Shown here: positions 8,041 to 17,302 of the stretch, piece after piece
How the letters are laid out: every line of letters starts with the position of its first letter
Position numbering within the stretch: position 1 is the stretch's first letter
Notes under the pieces: model-generated
The model's database searches: none
What the model saw: the letters and a program-made list of their open reading frames with translations, nothing else
What the model was told of the DNA's origin: nothing
Assembly: GCF_038237375.1 (NCBI RefSeq)
Contig: NZ_CP151273.1
Coordinates: 1,488,001-1,552,000, forward strand
Length of the DNA stretch: 64,000 nt
From: Alcaligenes sp. SDU_A2
Lineage (GTDB): Bacteria > Pseudomonadota > Gammaproteobacteria > Burkholderiales > Burkholderiaceae_B
Reading direction: 5' to 3'
Program-made: the position numbers and the translations under genes

Positions 8041-8923
8041 CGTGCTCGGCCAGCAGACGCTGGTACAGTGCGTGGCGGTCCGGATGGATGGAGCCAGCCT
8101 CAATACCGGCTAGCACGCCGCAGCCGGGTTCGTGGCGGTGGCTGCAGTTATAGAAGCGACACGATTCAATGGCTTGCCGGAAGTCCGGGAAGCCATGCGC
8201 AATGTCTTCCTGTTCCAGGTGCGATAGGCCAAACGCCTGAAAACCGGGACTGTCGATCAGGTCGCCACCCTCGGGCAAATGGTACAGGCGTGTGCTGGTG
8301 GTGGTGTGCCGGCCCGTTCCCAAGGCTTGGGAGTGTTCCCGTGTCAGAGCATGCGCATCGGGCACCAGGGCATTGAGTAGGGTGGACTTGCCCATGCCGC
8401 TTTGGCCCAGCAGCAATGTGCGCTTGCCAGCCAGCCAGGGAGCCAGGATCTGGCGTGTCTGGGCGGGCTCCAGGGCCACCATTTCCAGAATCGGCACGCC
8501 CAGCGCGGCGGTGGGGGCCAGCTTGGTGCGGGCTTTCTGTAGCGATGCGCTCAGGTCAGCCTTGTTCAGAATAATGACGGGTGCAATATCCGCGCTCCAG
8601 GCGGCGACCAGCGCACGGCCCAGCAGGTCCTCCGAATACGAAGGCTCTGGTGCCACCACGATCAGCAACTGGTCGATATTGGCGGCAAATTGCTTGGTGC
8701 GGAAATCGTCCGAGCGGTACAGCAGGTTGCGTCGCTCCTGCACGCGTTCGATGGCACCTTCGTCTTTGCCCTGCAGGAGCACATCGACCTGATCGCCCAC
8801 GGCAATGCCGGCTTTTTTGCCGCGTGGAAAACATTTGATTGTGCGGCCATCGGGCAGTTCGACGAAGTAGTGGCGACCGTGCGCGGCCGTGACCAGGCCG
8901 CTGAGTGTGGAGTGTGGTGTCAT
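8021..8923 (-). CDS. rsgA: Small ribosomal subunit biogenesis GTPase RsgA
   Basis: The 300-residue protein has the circularly permuted G-motif order of RsgA/YjeQ: NKADL (G4) first, then GQSGMGKST (G1) and DSPGF (G3). An N-terminal OB-fold precedes them, and a C-terminal zinc knuckle reads CRFYNCSHRHEPGC. It assists late 30S maturation by GTP hydrolysis. Its ATG overlaps the stop codon of the upstream M48 peptidase gene as ATGA, so the two form an operon. Confidence 0.96.
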   Translation of the reverse strand: MTPHSTLSGLVTAAHGRHYFVELPDGRTIKCFPRGKKAGIAVGDQVDVLLQGKDEGAIERVQERRNLLYRSDDFRTKQFAANIDQLLIVVAPEPSYSEDLLGRALVAAWSADIAPVIILNKADLSASLQKARTKLAPTAALGVPILEMVALEPAQTRQILAPWLAGKRTLLLGQSGMGKSTLLNALVPDAHALTREHSQALGTGRHTTTSTRLYHLPEGGDLIDSPGFQAFGLSHLEQEDIAHGFPDFRQAIESCRFYNCSHRHEPGCGVLAGIEAGSIHPDRHALYQRLLAEHENKPRY

Positions 8924-10167
8924 GCCAGGCTTTTCAGGTGTTGGATGCGGTCGATGGCATTGGGGTGGCTGTCATAGAAAGCAGAGTGGATGGGGTCGGG
9001 AGTCAGCGTGGCGGCGTTGTCGTTGTACAGCTTGAGCAAGGCCGAGATCAGATCGTCTGCCTGGCTGTGGCTGGCGGCAAAGCGATCAGCCTGATATTCG
9101 TCGCGGCGCGAGACATAAGCGGCCAAGGGAGACATCCAGAAGGTAAAGGTGGGCAGAACCAGAAAAAACAGGATCAGGGCCAGTGCGTCGTTGGGGCGTC
9201 CCAGTTGGGGAATCACGCCCAGACTGGTGTAGAAGTTCATGCTGGACCAGGCCCAACCGGCCAGCAGGAAAAAGCCCAACGAGGACAGCAGGCTGATCAG
9301 CAGGCGGCGCTGGATATGGCGGTGCTTGAAATGCCCCAGTTCGTGGGCCAGCACGGCTTCTATCTCGGATGCTTGCAGCTTGTTGAGCAAGGTGTCAAAA
9401 AAAACAATGCGCTTGCTGCGGCCCAGTCCGGTGAAGTAGGCGTTGCCATGCGCGGAGCGACGCGATCCATCCATGACGTACAGGCCGTCGGCCTGGAACT
9501 GGCAGCGTTGCGCCAAGGCGGCGATGCGCTCGCGCAGTTCGGCGTCCTCCAGAGGCTTGAAAGTGTTGAACAAGGGGGCGATCACGCGCGGATACAACCA
9601 CAGCACCAGCAGGTTGAAGGCGACCCACAGGCCCCACCCGTACCAAGGCCAGTCAGAGCCGGCCCAGGCCATCAGGCCCAGCAGGGCCGCGCACAAAGGG
9701 GTGCCCAGCAGTAGTACCAGCAGGAGCGCCTTGACGGTGTCGGCAACAAACAGGCCCGGGGTCATGCGGTTAAAGCCAAAGCGTGCTTCCAGCACGAACT
9801 TGCGATACCAGGCAAAAGGCAGGCCGGCGGCACCCATGATGGCCAGCACGGTGCCGATCAGGACAAGCTGGCGCAGCAGCTCGTGGTCGATGAGTCTGGC
9901 GATTGCAATATCCAGCCATTGCAGGCCGCCCAGCAGCGTCAGCGCCAGCAGCAGACAGGCTTCGACCAGACGCTCGATCAGGCCAAGACGGGTGCGCGCA
10001 ATGGTGTAGCGCGCGGCGCGCTGGTGGCTGTGCAGGCTGATGCGTCCGGCGAACTCGGGCGGCACCTGGCCGTGATGGCGATGGACGTGGCGGATCTGGC
10101 GCACTCCCAGCCAGAAGCGCAGACAGACATCGCAAAGCAGGAAGATGACGAACAACAGAGTCAGCAT
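8920..10167 (-). CDS. M48-family (Ste24-like) integral membrane metallopeptidase
   Basis: The 415-residue protein has several membrane spans (residues 1-20, 65-90, 100-120, 140-170, 178-195 and two near the C-terminus) and the zinc motif HELGH at 275-279. The preceding segment [24 protein letters not shown] is typical of CAAX-protease-like M48 enzymes. It probably handles membrane-protein quality control. The start at ATG 10167 places the first membrane helix at the N-terminus; an upstream in-frame ATG at 10227 would overlap orn. It diverges from orn and is coupled to rsgA downstream. Confidence 0.88.
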   Translation of the reverse strand: MLTLLFVIFLLCDVCLRFWLGVRQIRHVHRHHGQVPPEFAGRISLHSHQRAARYTIARTRLGLIERLVEACLLLALTLLGGLQWLDIAIARLIDHELLRQLVLIGTVLAIMGAAGLPFAWYRKFVLEARFGFNRMTPGLFVADTVKALLLVLLLGTPLCAALLGLMAWAGSDWPWYGWGLWVAFNLLVLWLYPRVIAPLFNTFKPLEDAELRERIAALAQRCQFQADGLYVMDGSRRSAHGNAYFTGLGRSKRIVFFDTLLNKLQASEIEAVLAHELGHFKHRHIQRRLLISLLSSLGFFLLAGWAWSSMNFYTSLGVIPQLGRPNDALALILFFLVLPTFTFWMSPLAAYVSRRDEYQADRFAASHSQADDLISALLKLYNDNAATLTPDPIHSAFYDSHPNAIDRIQHLKSLA

Positions 10168-10211
10168 GGGCACAGGCAATATGTAAAATAGGCGTTTTGA
10201 GGAATGATTAT

Positions 10212-10757
10212 ATGGCGGTTCAAACACAGCGTCTGGTCTGGCTCGATATGGAGATGACGGGCCTGGACCCAGACAAAGAGCGCATCATCGAAGTGGCCGT
10301 GGTGGTCACCGAGGCCGATCTGACCGTGGTGGCCGAAGGCCCGGTACTGGTGGTGCATCAGAGCAATCAACTGCTCGATGGCATGGATGCCTGGAACAAG
10401 GGCACGCATGGCCGCAGTGGCCTGATCGATAAGGTGAAGGCCTCCACCTTGACCGAGGAACAGGCCGAGGACATTTTGCTGGATTTTCTCAAGCAGCATT
10501 TGCCGGCCGGCAAGTCGCCGCTGTGCGGCAATACCATCAGCCAGGACCGCCGTTTCATGTATCGCTACATGCCGCGTCTGGAAGCCTTTTTTCATTATCG
10601 TAATCTGGATGTCAGCACCCTCAAAGAGTTGGCGCTGCGCTGGAAGCCCGAGGTGGTCAAGAGCTTTGTCAAGCAAAGTCGTCACGAGGCCCTGGCCGAC
10701 ATCTACGAGTCCATTGCCGAGCTCAAACACTACCGCGAGCACTTTATTCAGGCTTAG
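10212..10757 (+). CDS. orn: Oligoribonuclease
   Basis: The 181-residue DEDDh 3'-5' exonuclease degrades 2-5 nt RNA and the pGpG product of c-di-GMP turnover. Conserved motifs are [11 protein letters not shown], the middle segment [11 protein letters not shown] with HYRNLDVST, and the C-terminal [11 protein letters not shown] that holds the catalytic His. ATG 10212 is chosen: GAGG lies nine bases upstream, and the product [18 protein letters not shown] has the usual length. The gene ends before an intrinsic terminator. Confidence 0.97.
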   Translation: MAVQTQRLVWLDMEMTGLDPDKERIIEVAVVVTEADLTVVAEGPVLVVHQSNQLLDGMDAWNKGTHGRSGLIDKVKASTLTEEQAEDILLDFLKQHLPAGKSPLCGNTISQDRRFMYRYMPRLEAFFHYRNLDVSTLKELALRWKPEVVKSFVKQSRHEALADIYESIAELKHYREHFIQA

Positions 10758-10815
10758 ACCATTAATACGTCACGCTGTTTTTTTTGTCCGGTGCCGACGG
10801 CCGGAAATGAAGTCC

Positions 10816-10854
10816 GACCCCGTAACGATTCAGTGCGTTTCGGGGTCTTTTTTT
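10816..10854 (+). terminator. Terminator after orn
   Basis: GACCCCG / CGGGGTC stem with an 18-nt loop followed by seven T. The larger loop makes it somewhat weaker than the others. Confidence 0.75.
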
Positions 10855-10899
10855 GCCCCTAGGTATTTACCCTTAAAACCTTGGGAACATCCCCATATG

Positions 10900-10942
10900 A
10901 TACGGATTTTTGATTGACATCAAATTTTTCGTATTAAATAAT
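10900..10942 (+). promoter_or_regulatory. paa operon promoter with overlapping FNR/ANR box
   Basis: A near-consensus sigma70 promoter is present: TTGACA at 10914-10919, a 17-bp spacer and AATAAT at 10937-10942. A perfect FNR/ANR box, TTGAT TGAC ATCAA at 10910-10923, lies on the -35 element, centred about 32 bp before the predicted start near 10949. This position fits repression, not activation. A wider inverted repeat, ATACG (10900-10904) and CGTAT (10930-10934), encloses the box and may be a separate operator. The predicted leader to paaA is about 60 nt. Confidence 0.78.
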
Positions 10943-11010
10943 GAAGTGTATATGGTTTGCGCTGAAATTAAGTGTTTTGGCGCTGTCTGCACTATTACCA
11001 GGGGTTTGTC

Positions 11011-12003
11011 ATGTATGCACAACTCGTAGAAACCGGCGTCAAGCAGGTCAAGGGCATGGACGATATGTCCGAGCAGGAGCGCCAGTTCCAACAGCGCATC
11101 GACGACGGTGTACGCATCGAAGCCAAGGACTGGATGCCCGAGGCCTATCGCAAGACGCTGGTGCGTCAGATCTCCCAGCACGCCCACTCCGAAGTGGTCG
11201 GCATGCTGCCAGAAGGCAATTGGATCACGCGTGCGCCTTCGCTCAAGCGCAAAGCCATTCTTATGGCCAAAGTCCAGGACGAAGCCGGTCATGGTCTGTA
11301 TCTGTACAGCGCGGCCGAGACGCTGGGCGTCGACCGCGACCAGATGGTGGGCGATCTGCTGTCGGGCAAGGCCAAGTATTCCAGTATCTTCAACTACCCG
11401 ACCCTGAACTGGGCCGATATCGGCATGATCGGTTGGCTGGTCGACGGCTCGGCCATCATTAACCAGATTCCCTTGTGCCGTTGCTCTTACGGTCCTTATG
11501 CGCGCGCCATGGTGCGTGTGTGCAAGGAAGAATCGTTTCACCAGCGCCAAGGCTACGATTTGCTGCTGCAGATGTGCCTGCATGGCACGCCCGAGCAGAA
11601 AGCGATGGTGCAGGACTCCATCAACCGCTGGTGGTGGCCCGCTTTGATGATGTTCGGCCCTTCGGATGCCGATTCCACCAATAGCGCTCAGTCCATGCAG
11701 TGGAAGATCAAGCTGTTTTCCAACGACGAGCTGCGTCAGAAGATGGTCGATCAGACCGTGCCGCAGGCCGAGTATCTGGGGCTGACCATTCCCGACCCCG
11801 ATCTGCGCTGGAACGAGGAGCGTGGTCACTACGATTTCGGCGAAATCGACTGGGAAGAGTTCTGGGCTGTCATCAAGGGTAACGGCCCCTGTAACCGTGA
11901 ACGGCTGCAGGCGCGCGTCCAGGCTCACGAAAACGGTGCCTGGTTCCGCGACGCCCTGGAAGCACACGCCGAAAAGCAAGCACTGGCCCGCAAGGTCGCC
12001 TAA
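11011..12003 (+). CDS. paaA: Phenylacetyl-CoA 1,2-epoxidase subunit PaaA (catalytic)
   Basis: The 330-residue di-iron oxygenase subunit inserts one oxygen atom into the ring of phenylacetyl-CoA. Carboxylate-bridged di-iron ligands can be seen in [13 protein letters not shown] and [15 protein letters not shown]. The start [11 protein letters not shown] at 11011 follows AGGGG; the upstream in-frame codon adds residues not seen in relatives. It opens the paaABCDENGIK operon. The reaction needs O2, which fits the repressor-type FNR site on its promoter. Confidence 0.97.
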   Translation: MYAQLVETGVKQVKGMDDMSEQERQFQQRIDDGVRIEAKDWMPEAYRKTLVRQISQHAHSEVVGMLPEGNWITRAPSLKRKAILMAKVQDEAGHGLYLYSAAETLGVDRDQMVGDLLSGKAKYSSIFNYPTLNWADIGMIGWLVDGSAIINQIPLCRCSYGPYARAMVRVCKEESFHQRQGYDLLLQMCLHGTPEQKAMVQDSINRWWWPALMMFGPSDADSTNSAQSMQWKIKLFSNDELRQKMVDQTVPQAEYLGLTIPDPDLRWNEERGHYDFGEIDWEEFWAVIKGNGPCNRERLQARVQAHENGAWFRDALEAHAEKQALARKVA

Positions 12004-12095
12004 GCATTTATGTGTGCGGAAAGCATCAGGCTTTCCGCCCGATCCGATACGCAGCGCGCGGTTACAGCTCGCCGCTGCACAGCGAGGAATACAGC

Positions 12096-12380
12096 ATGAG
12101 CAAGCACGATTGGCCCCTTTGGGAAGTCTTTATCCGCAGCCAGCACGGTCTGGCCCACAAGCATGTCGGCAGCCTGCACGCGCCTGATGCGGAAATGGCC
12201 ATCAACAATGCCCGCGACGTCTATACCCGTCGTAACGAAGGCGTCAGCATCTGGGTGGTGCGCGCGGCCGATATCGCCGCGTCCAGCCCCGAAGATAAAG
12301 GCGCGCTGTTCGAGCCATCCAACAGCAAGGTTTATCGTCACCCCACTTTCTTCCCGATGCCCGACGGCATCAATATGTAA
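12096..12380 (+). CDS. paaB: Phenylacetyl-CoA epoxidase subunit PaaB
   Basis: The 94-residue small subunit begins MSKHDWPLWEVFIRSQHGLAHKHVGS and ends FPMPDGINM, both conserved in PaaB. PaaB joins two PaaAC heterodimers in the epoxidase complex. GAGGA precedes the ATG. It lies 92 bp after paaA and nine bases before paaC. Confidence 0.96.
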   Translation: MSKHDWPLWEVFIRSQHGLAHKHVGSLHAPDAEMAINNARDVYTRRNEGVSIWVVRAADIAASSPEDKGALFEPSNSKVYRHPTFFPMPDGINM

Positions 12381-12389
12381 GGGGGCGGC

Positions 12390-13154
12390 ATGGACAAGGC
12401 ATTGTTTTCTTTTGCCCTGAGACTGGGCGATTCGACCCTGGTGCTGTCGCAGCGTCTGGGCGAATGGACCGGTCATGGCCCGGCACTGGAAGAAGAACTG
12501 GCCAGCGCCAACACCGCACTGGATTTGCTGGGCCAGGCCCGCATGTGGTTGACGCTGGCGGGCGAAACAGAAGGGCAGGGCCGTGATGAAGACCGGCTGG
12601 CCTACCACCGCGACGCCCACGAGTACACCAACTACCTGCTGGTCGAACGCGACAACGGCCATTACGGCCAGACGCTGATGCGTCAGTTTCTGTTCGACAG
12701 CTGGCATTTTTTCTTGCTCGAAGAACTGGTCAATTCGTCGGACGAACAGATCCGGGCCATCGCCCAAAAGGCACATAAAGAAGTCATGTACCACGTGCGC
12801 CGCTCCAGTGACCTGATCGTGCGCCTGGGCGATGGCACGCCTGAAAGCCATGCCCGTATGCAGGGAGCGCTGGACGATGCCTGGCGTTTTGTGGGCGAAC
12901 TGTTCCTGGACGACGAAGTGACGCAGACACTGGCCCAGCGCCAGGCCGTGCCTTTGCTGGCCAGTCTGTGGACTCCCTGGCTCGATTATGTCGGCGAAGT
13001 GTTCGAGCGCGCGACGTTGCGCCGCCCAGCGGAGCAGGAAGCGCAGCATAAAGCCTATCGTGGCGGCCCACAGGGACGCCACACCGAGGCGTTGGGTTAT
13101 CTGCTGGCGGAAATGCAGCATCTGCCACGCATGTACCCCGACGCCCGCTGGTGA
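12390..13154 (+). CDS. paaC: Phenylacetyl-CoA epoxidase subunit PaaC (structural)
   Basis: The 254-residue protein has the ferritin-like fold of PaaA without the full di-iron site, as usual for PaaC. Family segments are RLGEWTGHGPALEEELA, NTALDLLGQARMWL and AHKEVMYHVRRSSDLIVRLGDGTPES. It forms the heterodimer with PaaA. A GGGGG ribosome site precedes the ATG. Its stop codon overlaps the beginning of the paaD region. Confidence 0.96.
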   Translation: MDKALFSFALRLGDSTLVLSQRLGEWTGHGPALEEELASANTALDLLGQARMWLTLAGETEGQGRDEDRLAYHRDAHEYTNYLLVERDNGHYGQTLMRQFLFDSWHFFLLEELVNSSDEQIRAIAQKAHKEVMYHVRRSSDLIVRLGDGTPESHARMQGALDDAWRFVGELFLDDEVTQTLAQRQAVPLLASLWTPWLDYVGEVFERATLRRPAEQEAQHKAYRGGPQGRHTEALGYLLAEMQHLPRMYPDARW

Positions 13155-13159
13155 TCGCC

Positions 13160-13660
13160 ATGAGCACGGCCTGGACGACGGAGCAGGTCATGGAGCGTCT
13201 GGCCTGCATTCCCGATCCCGAGATTCCGGTTATTTCTTTGCTGGATCTGGGTATTGTGCGTAAGGTGCATTGGGAAGATGGAACCTGTGTGGTCACCATC
13301 ACGCCCACGTATTCGGGTTGCCCGGCCATGTACGAGATCACCCGCTCAATTGAAGAAGCCTTGCGCGAACAAGGGTTGGAGCAGGTGCGTGTGGACACGC
13401 AATTATCGCCGGCCTGGACCACGGACTGGATGAGCGAGCAGGGCAAGCAGGCCTTGCGCGGGTACGGCATTTCGCCGCCTGCCCAGCAGTCCGTGGATGT
13501 GTCGGGCCTGCTGCGCCGGCCCGAAGCTCCGGTGGTGGCCTGTCCGCAATGCGGCTCCACCCATACCCGGGTCATCAGCCAGTTCGGCTCTACGCCATGC
13601 AAGGCGCTGTATCGCTGCATCAGTTGCGGCGAACCTTTCGATTACTTTAAGGCGCATTAG
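13160..13660 (+). CDS. paaD: PaaD, Fe-S assembly factor for the epoxidase
   Basis: The 166-residue protein has an N-terminal MIP18/DUF59 domain (PDPEIPVISLLDLGIV and TPTYSGCPAM) and a C-terminal zinc ribbon (CPQCGS and CISCGEPFDYFK). PaaD-type proteins mature the Fe-S enzyme of the pathway, probably the 2Fe-2S cluster of PaaE. I use ATG 13160; a GTG at 13151 overlaps the paaC stop and is possible. Confidence 0.95.
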   Translation: MSTAWTTEQVMERLACIPDPEIPVISLLDLGIVRKVHWEDGTCVVTITPTYSGCPAMYEITRSIEEALREQGLEQVRVDTQLSPAWTTDWMSEQGKQALRGYGISPPAQQSVDVSGLLRRPEAPVVACPQCGSTHTRVISQFGSTPCKALYRCISCGEPFDYFKAH

Positions 13661-13664
13661 TCCT

Positions 13665-14747
13665 ATGAGTCAGTTTTATTCTCTCCCAGTGGCGTCGGTT
13701 TCACGCAGCACCCGTGATGCGGTGGTGGTGGCATTCACCGTGCCGGAGCAATTGCAGGATGTGTTCCATTTCCGTCCTGGTCAGTACCTGACCTTGCGCA
13801 CGCATCTGGACGGGCAGGAGCTGCGCCGTTCGTATTCGATCTGTGCGGCTCCGCACGATCGCTTGCTGCGCGTGGCCATCAAGCGCGTCAATGATGGTGC
13901 GTTTTCGACCTGGGCCAACAGCCACCTGGAAGCAGGCGCTACGCTGGACGTCATGCCCCCGGACGGGCATTTTACGGTCGAGTTCGATCCCGCTCAGGCG
14001 CGTCGCTATGTTGCGTTTGCGGTGGGCAGCGGCATCACCCCCATTCTGTCCCTGGTCAAGACGGCGCTCAATACAGAGCCGGACTCCACGTTTACGCTGT
14101 TTTTCGGCAACCGGGCGTCCTCGGCCATCATGTTCCGCGAAGAAATCGAGGACCTGAAAAACACCTATATGGAGCGTTTCTCCATCGTGTATATCATGAG
14201 CCGGGAGACGCAGGACATAGACCTGTTCAATGGTCGCCTGGATGGCGAGAAAGTGCGTCAGTTGATGCAGGTGTGGTTCGACCCGGCCAGCGTCGATGTG
14301 GCCTTTGTCTGTGGCCCGCAGGACATGAGCGAGCAGGTCATTGCCGCGTTGCAGGAAAACGGCCTGGACAAGTCCCAGATCAAGTTTGAATTGTTCGGCG
14401 CGCCCAAGGGACCGCGTGCCCTGCGCACCGGCGAAGAGGCCCGCAAGGCACCGGGCAAGGAGCAGTGCGAACTGACGGTGATCCAGGACGGCGTGACGCG
14501 CAGCCTGACCATAGACAAAAACAGCGCCAGCGTGCTGGATTCGGCCCTGCAACAGGGGCTGGAGCTGCCCTACTCGTGCAAGGGCGGTGTCTGTTCGACA
14601 TGCCGCTGTAAAGTGGTGGAAGGCGAAGTGGACATGGATGCTAACTTTGCCTTGGAAGATTACGAGGTGGCGCGCGGTTTCGTGCTGAGCTGCCAGAGCT
14701 TCCCGGTCAGCGACCGCCTGGTCATTGATTTCGACCAGGAAACCTGA
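13665..14747 (+). CDS. paaE: Phenylacetyl-CoA epoxidase reductase subunit PaaE
   Basis: The 360-residue reductase has three domains: an FAD-binding barrel with RSYSIC near residue 54, an NAD(P)-binding domain (AVGSGITPILSLVK) and a C-terminal plant-type 2Fe-2S domain with CKGGVCSTCRCKV and a last Cys in VLSCQS. It passes electrons from NADPH to the PaaA di-iron site. The start lies four bases after the paaD stop. Confidence 0.97.
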   Translation: MSQFYSLPVASVSRSTRDAVVVAFTVPEQLQDVFHFRPGQYLTLRTHLDGQELRRSYSICAAPHDRLLRVAIKRVNDGAFSTWANSHLEAGATLDVMPPDGHFTVEFDPAQARRYVAFAVGSGITPILSLVKTALNTEPDSTFTLFFGNRASSAIMFREEIEDLKNTYMERFSIVYIMSRETQDIDLFNGRLDGEKVRQLMQVWFDPASVDVAFVCGPQDMSEQVIAALQENGLDKSQIKFELFGAPKGPRALRTGEEARKAPGKEQCELTVIQDGVTRSLTIDKNSASVLDSALQQGLELPYSCKGGVCSTCRCKVVEGEVDMDANFALEDYEVARGFVLSCQSFPVSDRLVIDFDQET

Positions 14748-14830
14748 GGCGGGGCCGCGTGCGCGGCTTTTTCAGATCATCAACGGCGGCCGGCCGGTCC
14801 GGCTGCAGTTCAGAATCAGGAGCAATTTGT

Positions 14831-16495
14831 ATGGCAGCCGATTTTTTCAAGAATCACCAAGCAACGCTGGAACAGGCGCTGGCCAGCATTAACGAGCGCA
14901 CCTTCTGGAGCGCCTACCCCGAAAACCCCAGTCCACGTGTGTATGGCGAAACGGCTGCCCAGCAGGGTCAGGAGGCGTTTGAGGCCTATCGCGGCAAGTC
15001 TTTCCCCCTGACGCTGGAAGGCGCGCAAGGCGAAGTCGGCGACGAACAGTCGCCGTTTGGTTTTGCACTGAATATCCGTTACCCCAAAGTCGCGGTCGAT
15101 CAGTTGATCGCCCAGTCGCAACTGGCGCTTGATAGCTGGCGTGATGCCGGGCCGCAGGCCTGGGTGGGCGTGTGTCTGGAGATTCTGCACCGCCTGAACC
15201 AGCGCAGCTTCGAAATGGCCAATGCCGTGCAGCACACCACAGGCCAGGGTTTCATGATGGCTTTCCAGGCCGGCGGTCCGCACGCCCAGGACCGCGCGCT
15301 GGAAGCAGTGGCCTATGCCTGGCAGGAAATGGCCCGTATTCCCGGCATGGCCGACTGGATCAAGCCCCAGGGCAAACACGATCCCATCCAGATGAAAAAG
15401 CAGTTCAAGGTCGTGCCGCGCGGCATTGGACTGGTCATCGGCTGCTCCACCTTCCCGACCTGGAATGGTTATCCAGGCCTGTTTGCCTCTTTGGCAACCG
15501 GCAATACCGTCATCGTCAAGCCGCACCCAGGTGCCATCTTGCCTTTGGCCATTACCGTGGCCGTAGCCCGTGAGGTGCTGGCCGAGGCGGGCTTCAATCC
15601 TAACGTGGTGCTGCTGGCCGCGCACGACCCGCAAGACGATACGGCTCAGCAACTGGCCCTGAACCCGGCAGTCAAACTGATCGACTTTACCGGCAGCAGC
15701 CAGAACGGCAACTGGCTGGAGGCCAATGCCCGTCAGGCACAGGTTTATACCGAGAAAGCCGGCGTCAACCAGGTCATCATCGACTCGGTGGACGACTTCA
15801 AGGCGGTGGCTCGCAATCTGGCGTTCTCGTTCGCCCTGTATTCGGGTCAGATGTGTACGGCTCCACAGAATATCTATGTGCCGCGCACAGGCATACGCAC
15901 GGCCGATGGCGTCATGAGCTTTGACGAGGTTGCGCAGGGTCTGGCACTGGCTGTGCAAAAGCTGGTGTCCGATCCGGCGCGCGCCGTGGAAATTACCGGG
16001 GCGGTGCAAAACGAAGCCTGCGCCCAGCGTATCGATGCTGCCCGCCAGTTGGGCATGCCTATCTTGGCCGATAGCCAGACCTTGGAGCATCCTGCGTTTC
16101 CGGGTGCGCGCGTACGTACGCCTTTGCTGTTGCAGGCCCGTGCGGATCAAGCCGAGATCCAGAAGGAATGGTTCGGCCCCATCGTTTTTGTGGTGCAGAC
16201 CGATTCCACCGAGCACAGTATCGAGCTGGCGGGGCGCACTATTGTCGAGCATGGCGCATTGACCCTGTCTGCCTACAGCACAGACCAGAACGTCACGGCA
16301 GCGATTCAGCGTATGGCTGAGCGTGCCGGTGTGTCCCTGTCGCTGAACCTGACCGGTGCCGTGTTCATCAATCAGACGGCGGCCTATAGCGATTTCCACG
16401 GCACGGGTGCCAACCCAGCCGCGAATGCTTCTTTGTCGGATTCGGCCTATGTGGCCAACCGTTTCCGTGTAATCCAGACCCGTTGGCATTTCTGA
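14831..16495 (+). CDS. paaN: PaaN, aldehyde dehydrogenase-type ring-cleavage product dehydrogenase
   Basis: The 554-residue protein is of the PaaN type: an aldehyde dehydrogenase fold with a long N-terminal extension and no MaoC hydratase domain. The cofactor-side segment is GIGLVIGCSTFPTWNGYPG, the catalytic Cys lies in LYSGQMCTAPQNI, and IQKEWFGPIVFVV is the conserved C-terminal part. In E. coli PaaZ fuses this dehydrogenase to a ring-opening hydratase; PaaN is the single-domain form, so the hydratase must be encoded elsewhere. AGGAG precedes the ATG. Confidence 0.88.
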   Translation: MAADFFKNHQATLEQALASINERTFWSAYPENPSPRVYGETAAQQGQEAFEAYRGKSFPLTLEGAQGEVGDEQSPFGFALNIRYPKVAVDQLIAQSQLALDSWRDAGPQAWVGVCLEILHRLNQRSFEMANAVQHTTGQGFMMAFQAGGPHAQDRALEAVAYAWQEMARIPGMADWIKPQGKHDPIQMKKQFKVVPRGIGLVIGCSTFPTWNGYPGLFASLATGNTVIVKPHPGAILPLAITVAVAREVLAEAGFNPNVVLLAAHDPQDDTAQQLALNPAVKLIDFTGSSQNGNWLEANARQAQVYTEKAGVNQVIIDSVDDFKAVARNLAFSFALYSGQMCTAPQNIYVPRTGIRTADGVMSFDEVAQGLALAVQKLVSDPARAVEITGAVQNEACAQRIDAARQLGMPILADSQTLEHPAFPGARVRTPLLLQARADQAEIQKEWFGPIVFVVQTDSTEHSIELAGRTIVEHGALTLSAYSTDQNVTAAIQRMAERAGVSLSLNLTGAVFINQTAAYSDFHGTGANPAANASLSDSAYVANRFRVIQTRWHF

Positions 16496-16510
16496 AAGGA
16501 ACAAGTCCGG

Positions 16511-17302
16511 ATGACTTACCAGAATATCCAGTTTGAACTGCAGGACGGCGTAGCCCGTATTACGCTGAACCGCCCCGACAAGCTCAACAGCTTTACCGCA
16601 GACATGCATGCCGAGCTGGCCGACGCCTTGACCCGTGTCGAACAACAGGCCGATCTGCGTGTCCTGGTGCTGACCGGCAATGGTCGTGGCTTTTGCGCCG
16701 GTCAGGATCTGTCCGAGCGCCAGATGAGCGCGGGCGATGCGCCCGTGGATCTGGGTGCCACCATCCAGAAGTTTTATGCGCCGCTGGTGCGTCGCCTGCG
16801 CGCTTTGGCAGCGCCGGTGGTGGTCGGGGTCAATGGGGTGGCGGCCGGTGCCGGTGCCAACCTGGCCTTGGCCGGAGACATCGTCATTGCCCGCCGTTCT
16901 GCCAGCTTTATCCAGCCTTTTTGCCGGCTGGGCCTGCTGCCTGATACGGGTGGCACGTTCTTTTTGCCGCGCCTGGTCGGGCCGGCTCGGGCAATGGGTC
17001 TGGCCTTGCTGGGCGACAAGTTGCCGGCTGAGCAGGCTGCACAGTGGGGGCTGATCTGGGAATGCGTGGCCGACGAGGACTTCGAGACGCGCCTGAACGA
17101 GCTGGCCGGTCATTTCGCACAGGCACCGACCAAGGGGCTGGCTTACGCCAAGAAGGCCATTTACGCTAGTGATGCCAACACCTTGGATGCGCAATTGGAC
17201 CTGGAACGCGATCTGATGCGCGAATTGGGGGCCAGCCAGGATTATCGCGAAGGCGTGGATGCTTTCCTGGCCAAGCGTGCACCAGTTTTCAAGGGGAAAT
17301 AA
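16511..17302 (+). CDS. paaG: Ring-epoxide isomerase PaaG (2-(1,2-epoxyphenyl)acetyl-CoA isomerase)
   Basis: The 263-residue crotonase-fold protein converts ring-1,2-epoxyphenylacetyl-CoA to the oxepin form. Typical segments are ITLNRPDKLNSFTADMH, GNGRGFCAGQDLSER (oxyanion hole) and GDIVIARRSASFIQPFCRLGLLPDTGGTF. AAGGA precedes the start. The stop overlaps the paaI ATG by one base. Generic enoyl-CoA hydratases look similar, but the position in the operon supports PaaG. Confidence 0.9.
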   Translation: MTYQNIQFELQDGVARITLNRPDKLNSFTADMHAELADALTRVEQQADLRVLVLTGNGRGFCAGQDLSERQMSAGDAPVDLGATIQKFYAPLVRRLRALAAPVVVGVNGVAAGAGANLALAGDIVIARRSASFIQPFCRLGLLPDTGGTFFLPRLVGPARAMGLALLGDKLPAEQAAQWGLIWECVADEDFETRLNELAGHFAQAPTKGLAYAKKAIYASDANTLDAQLDLERDLMRELGASQDYREGVDAFLAKRAPVFKGK

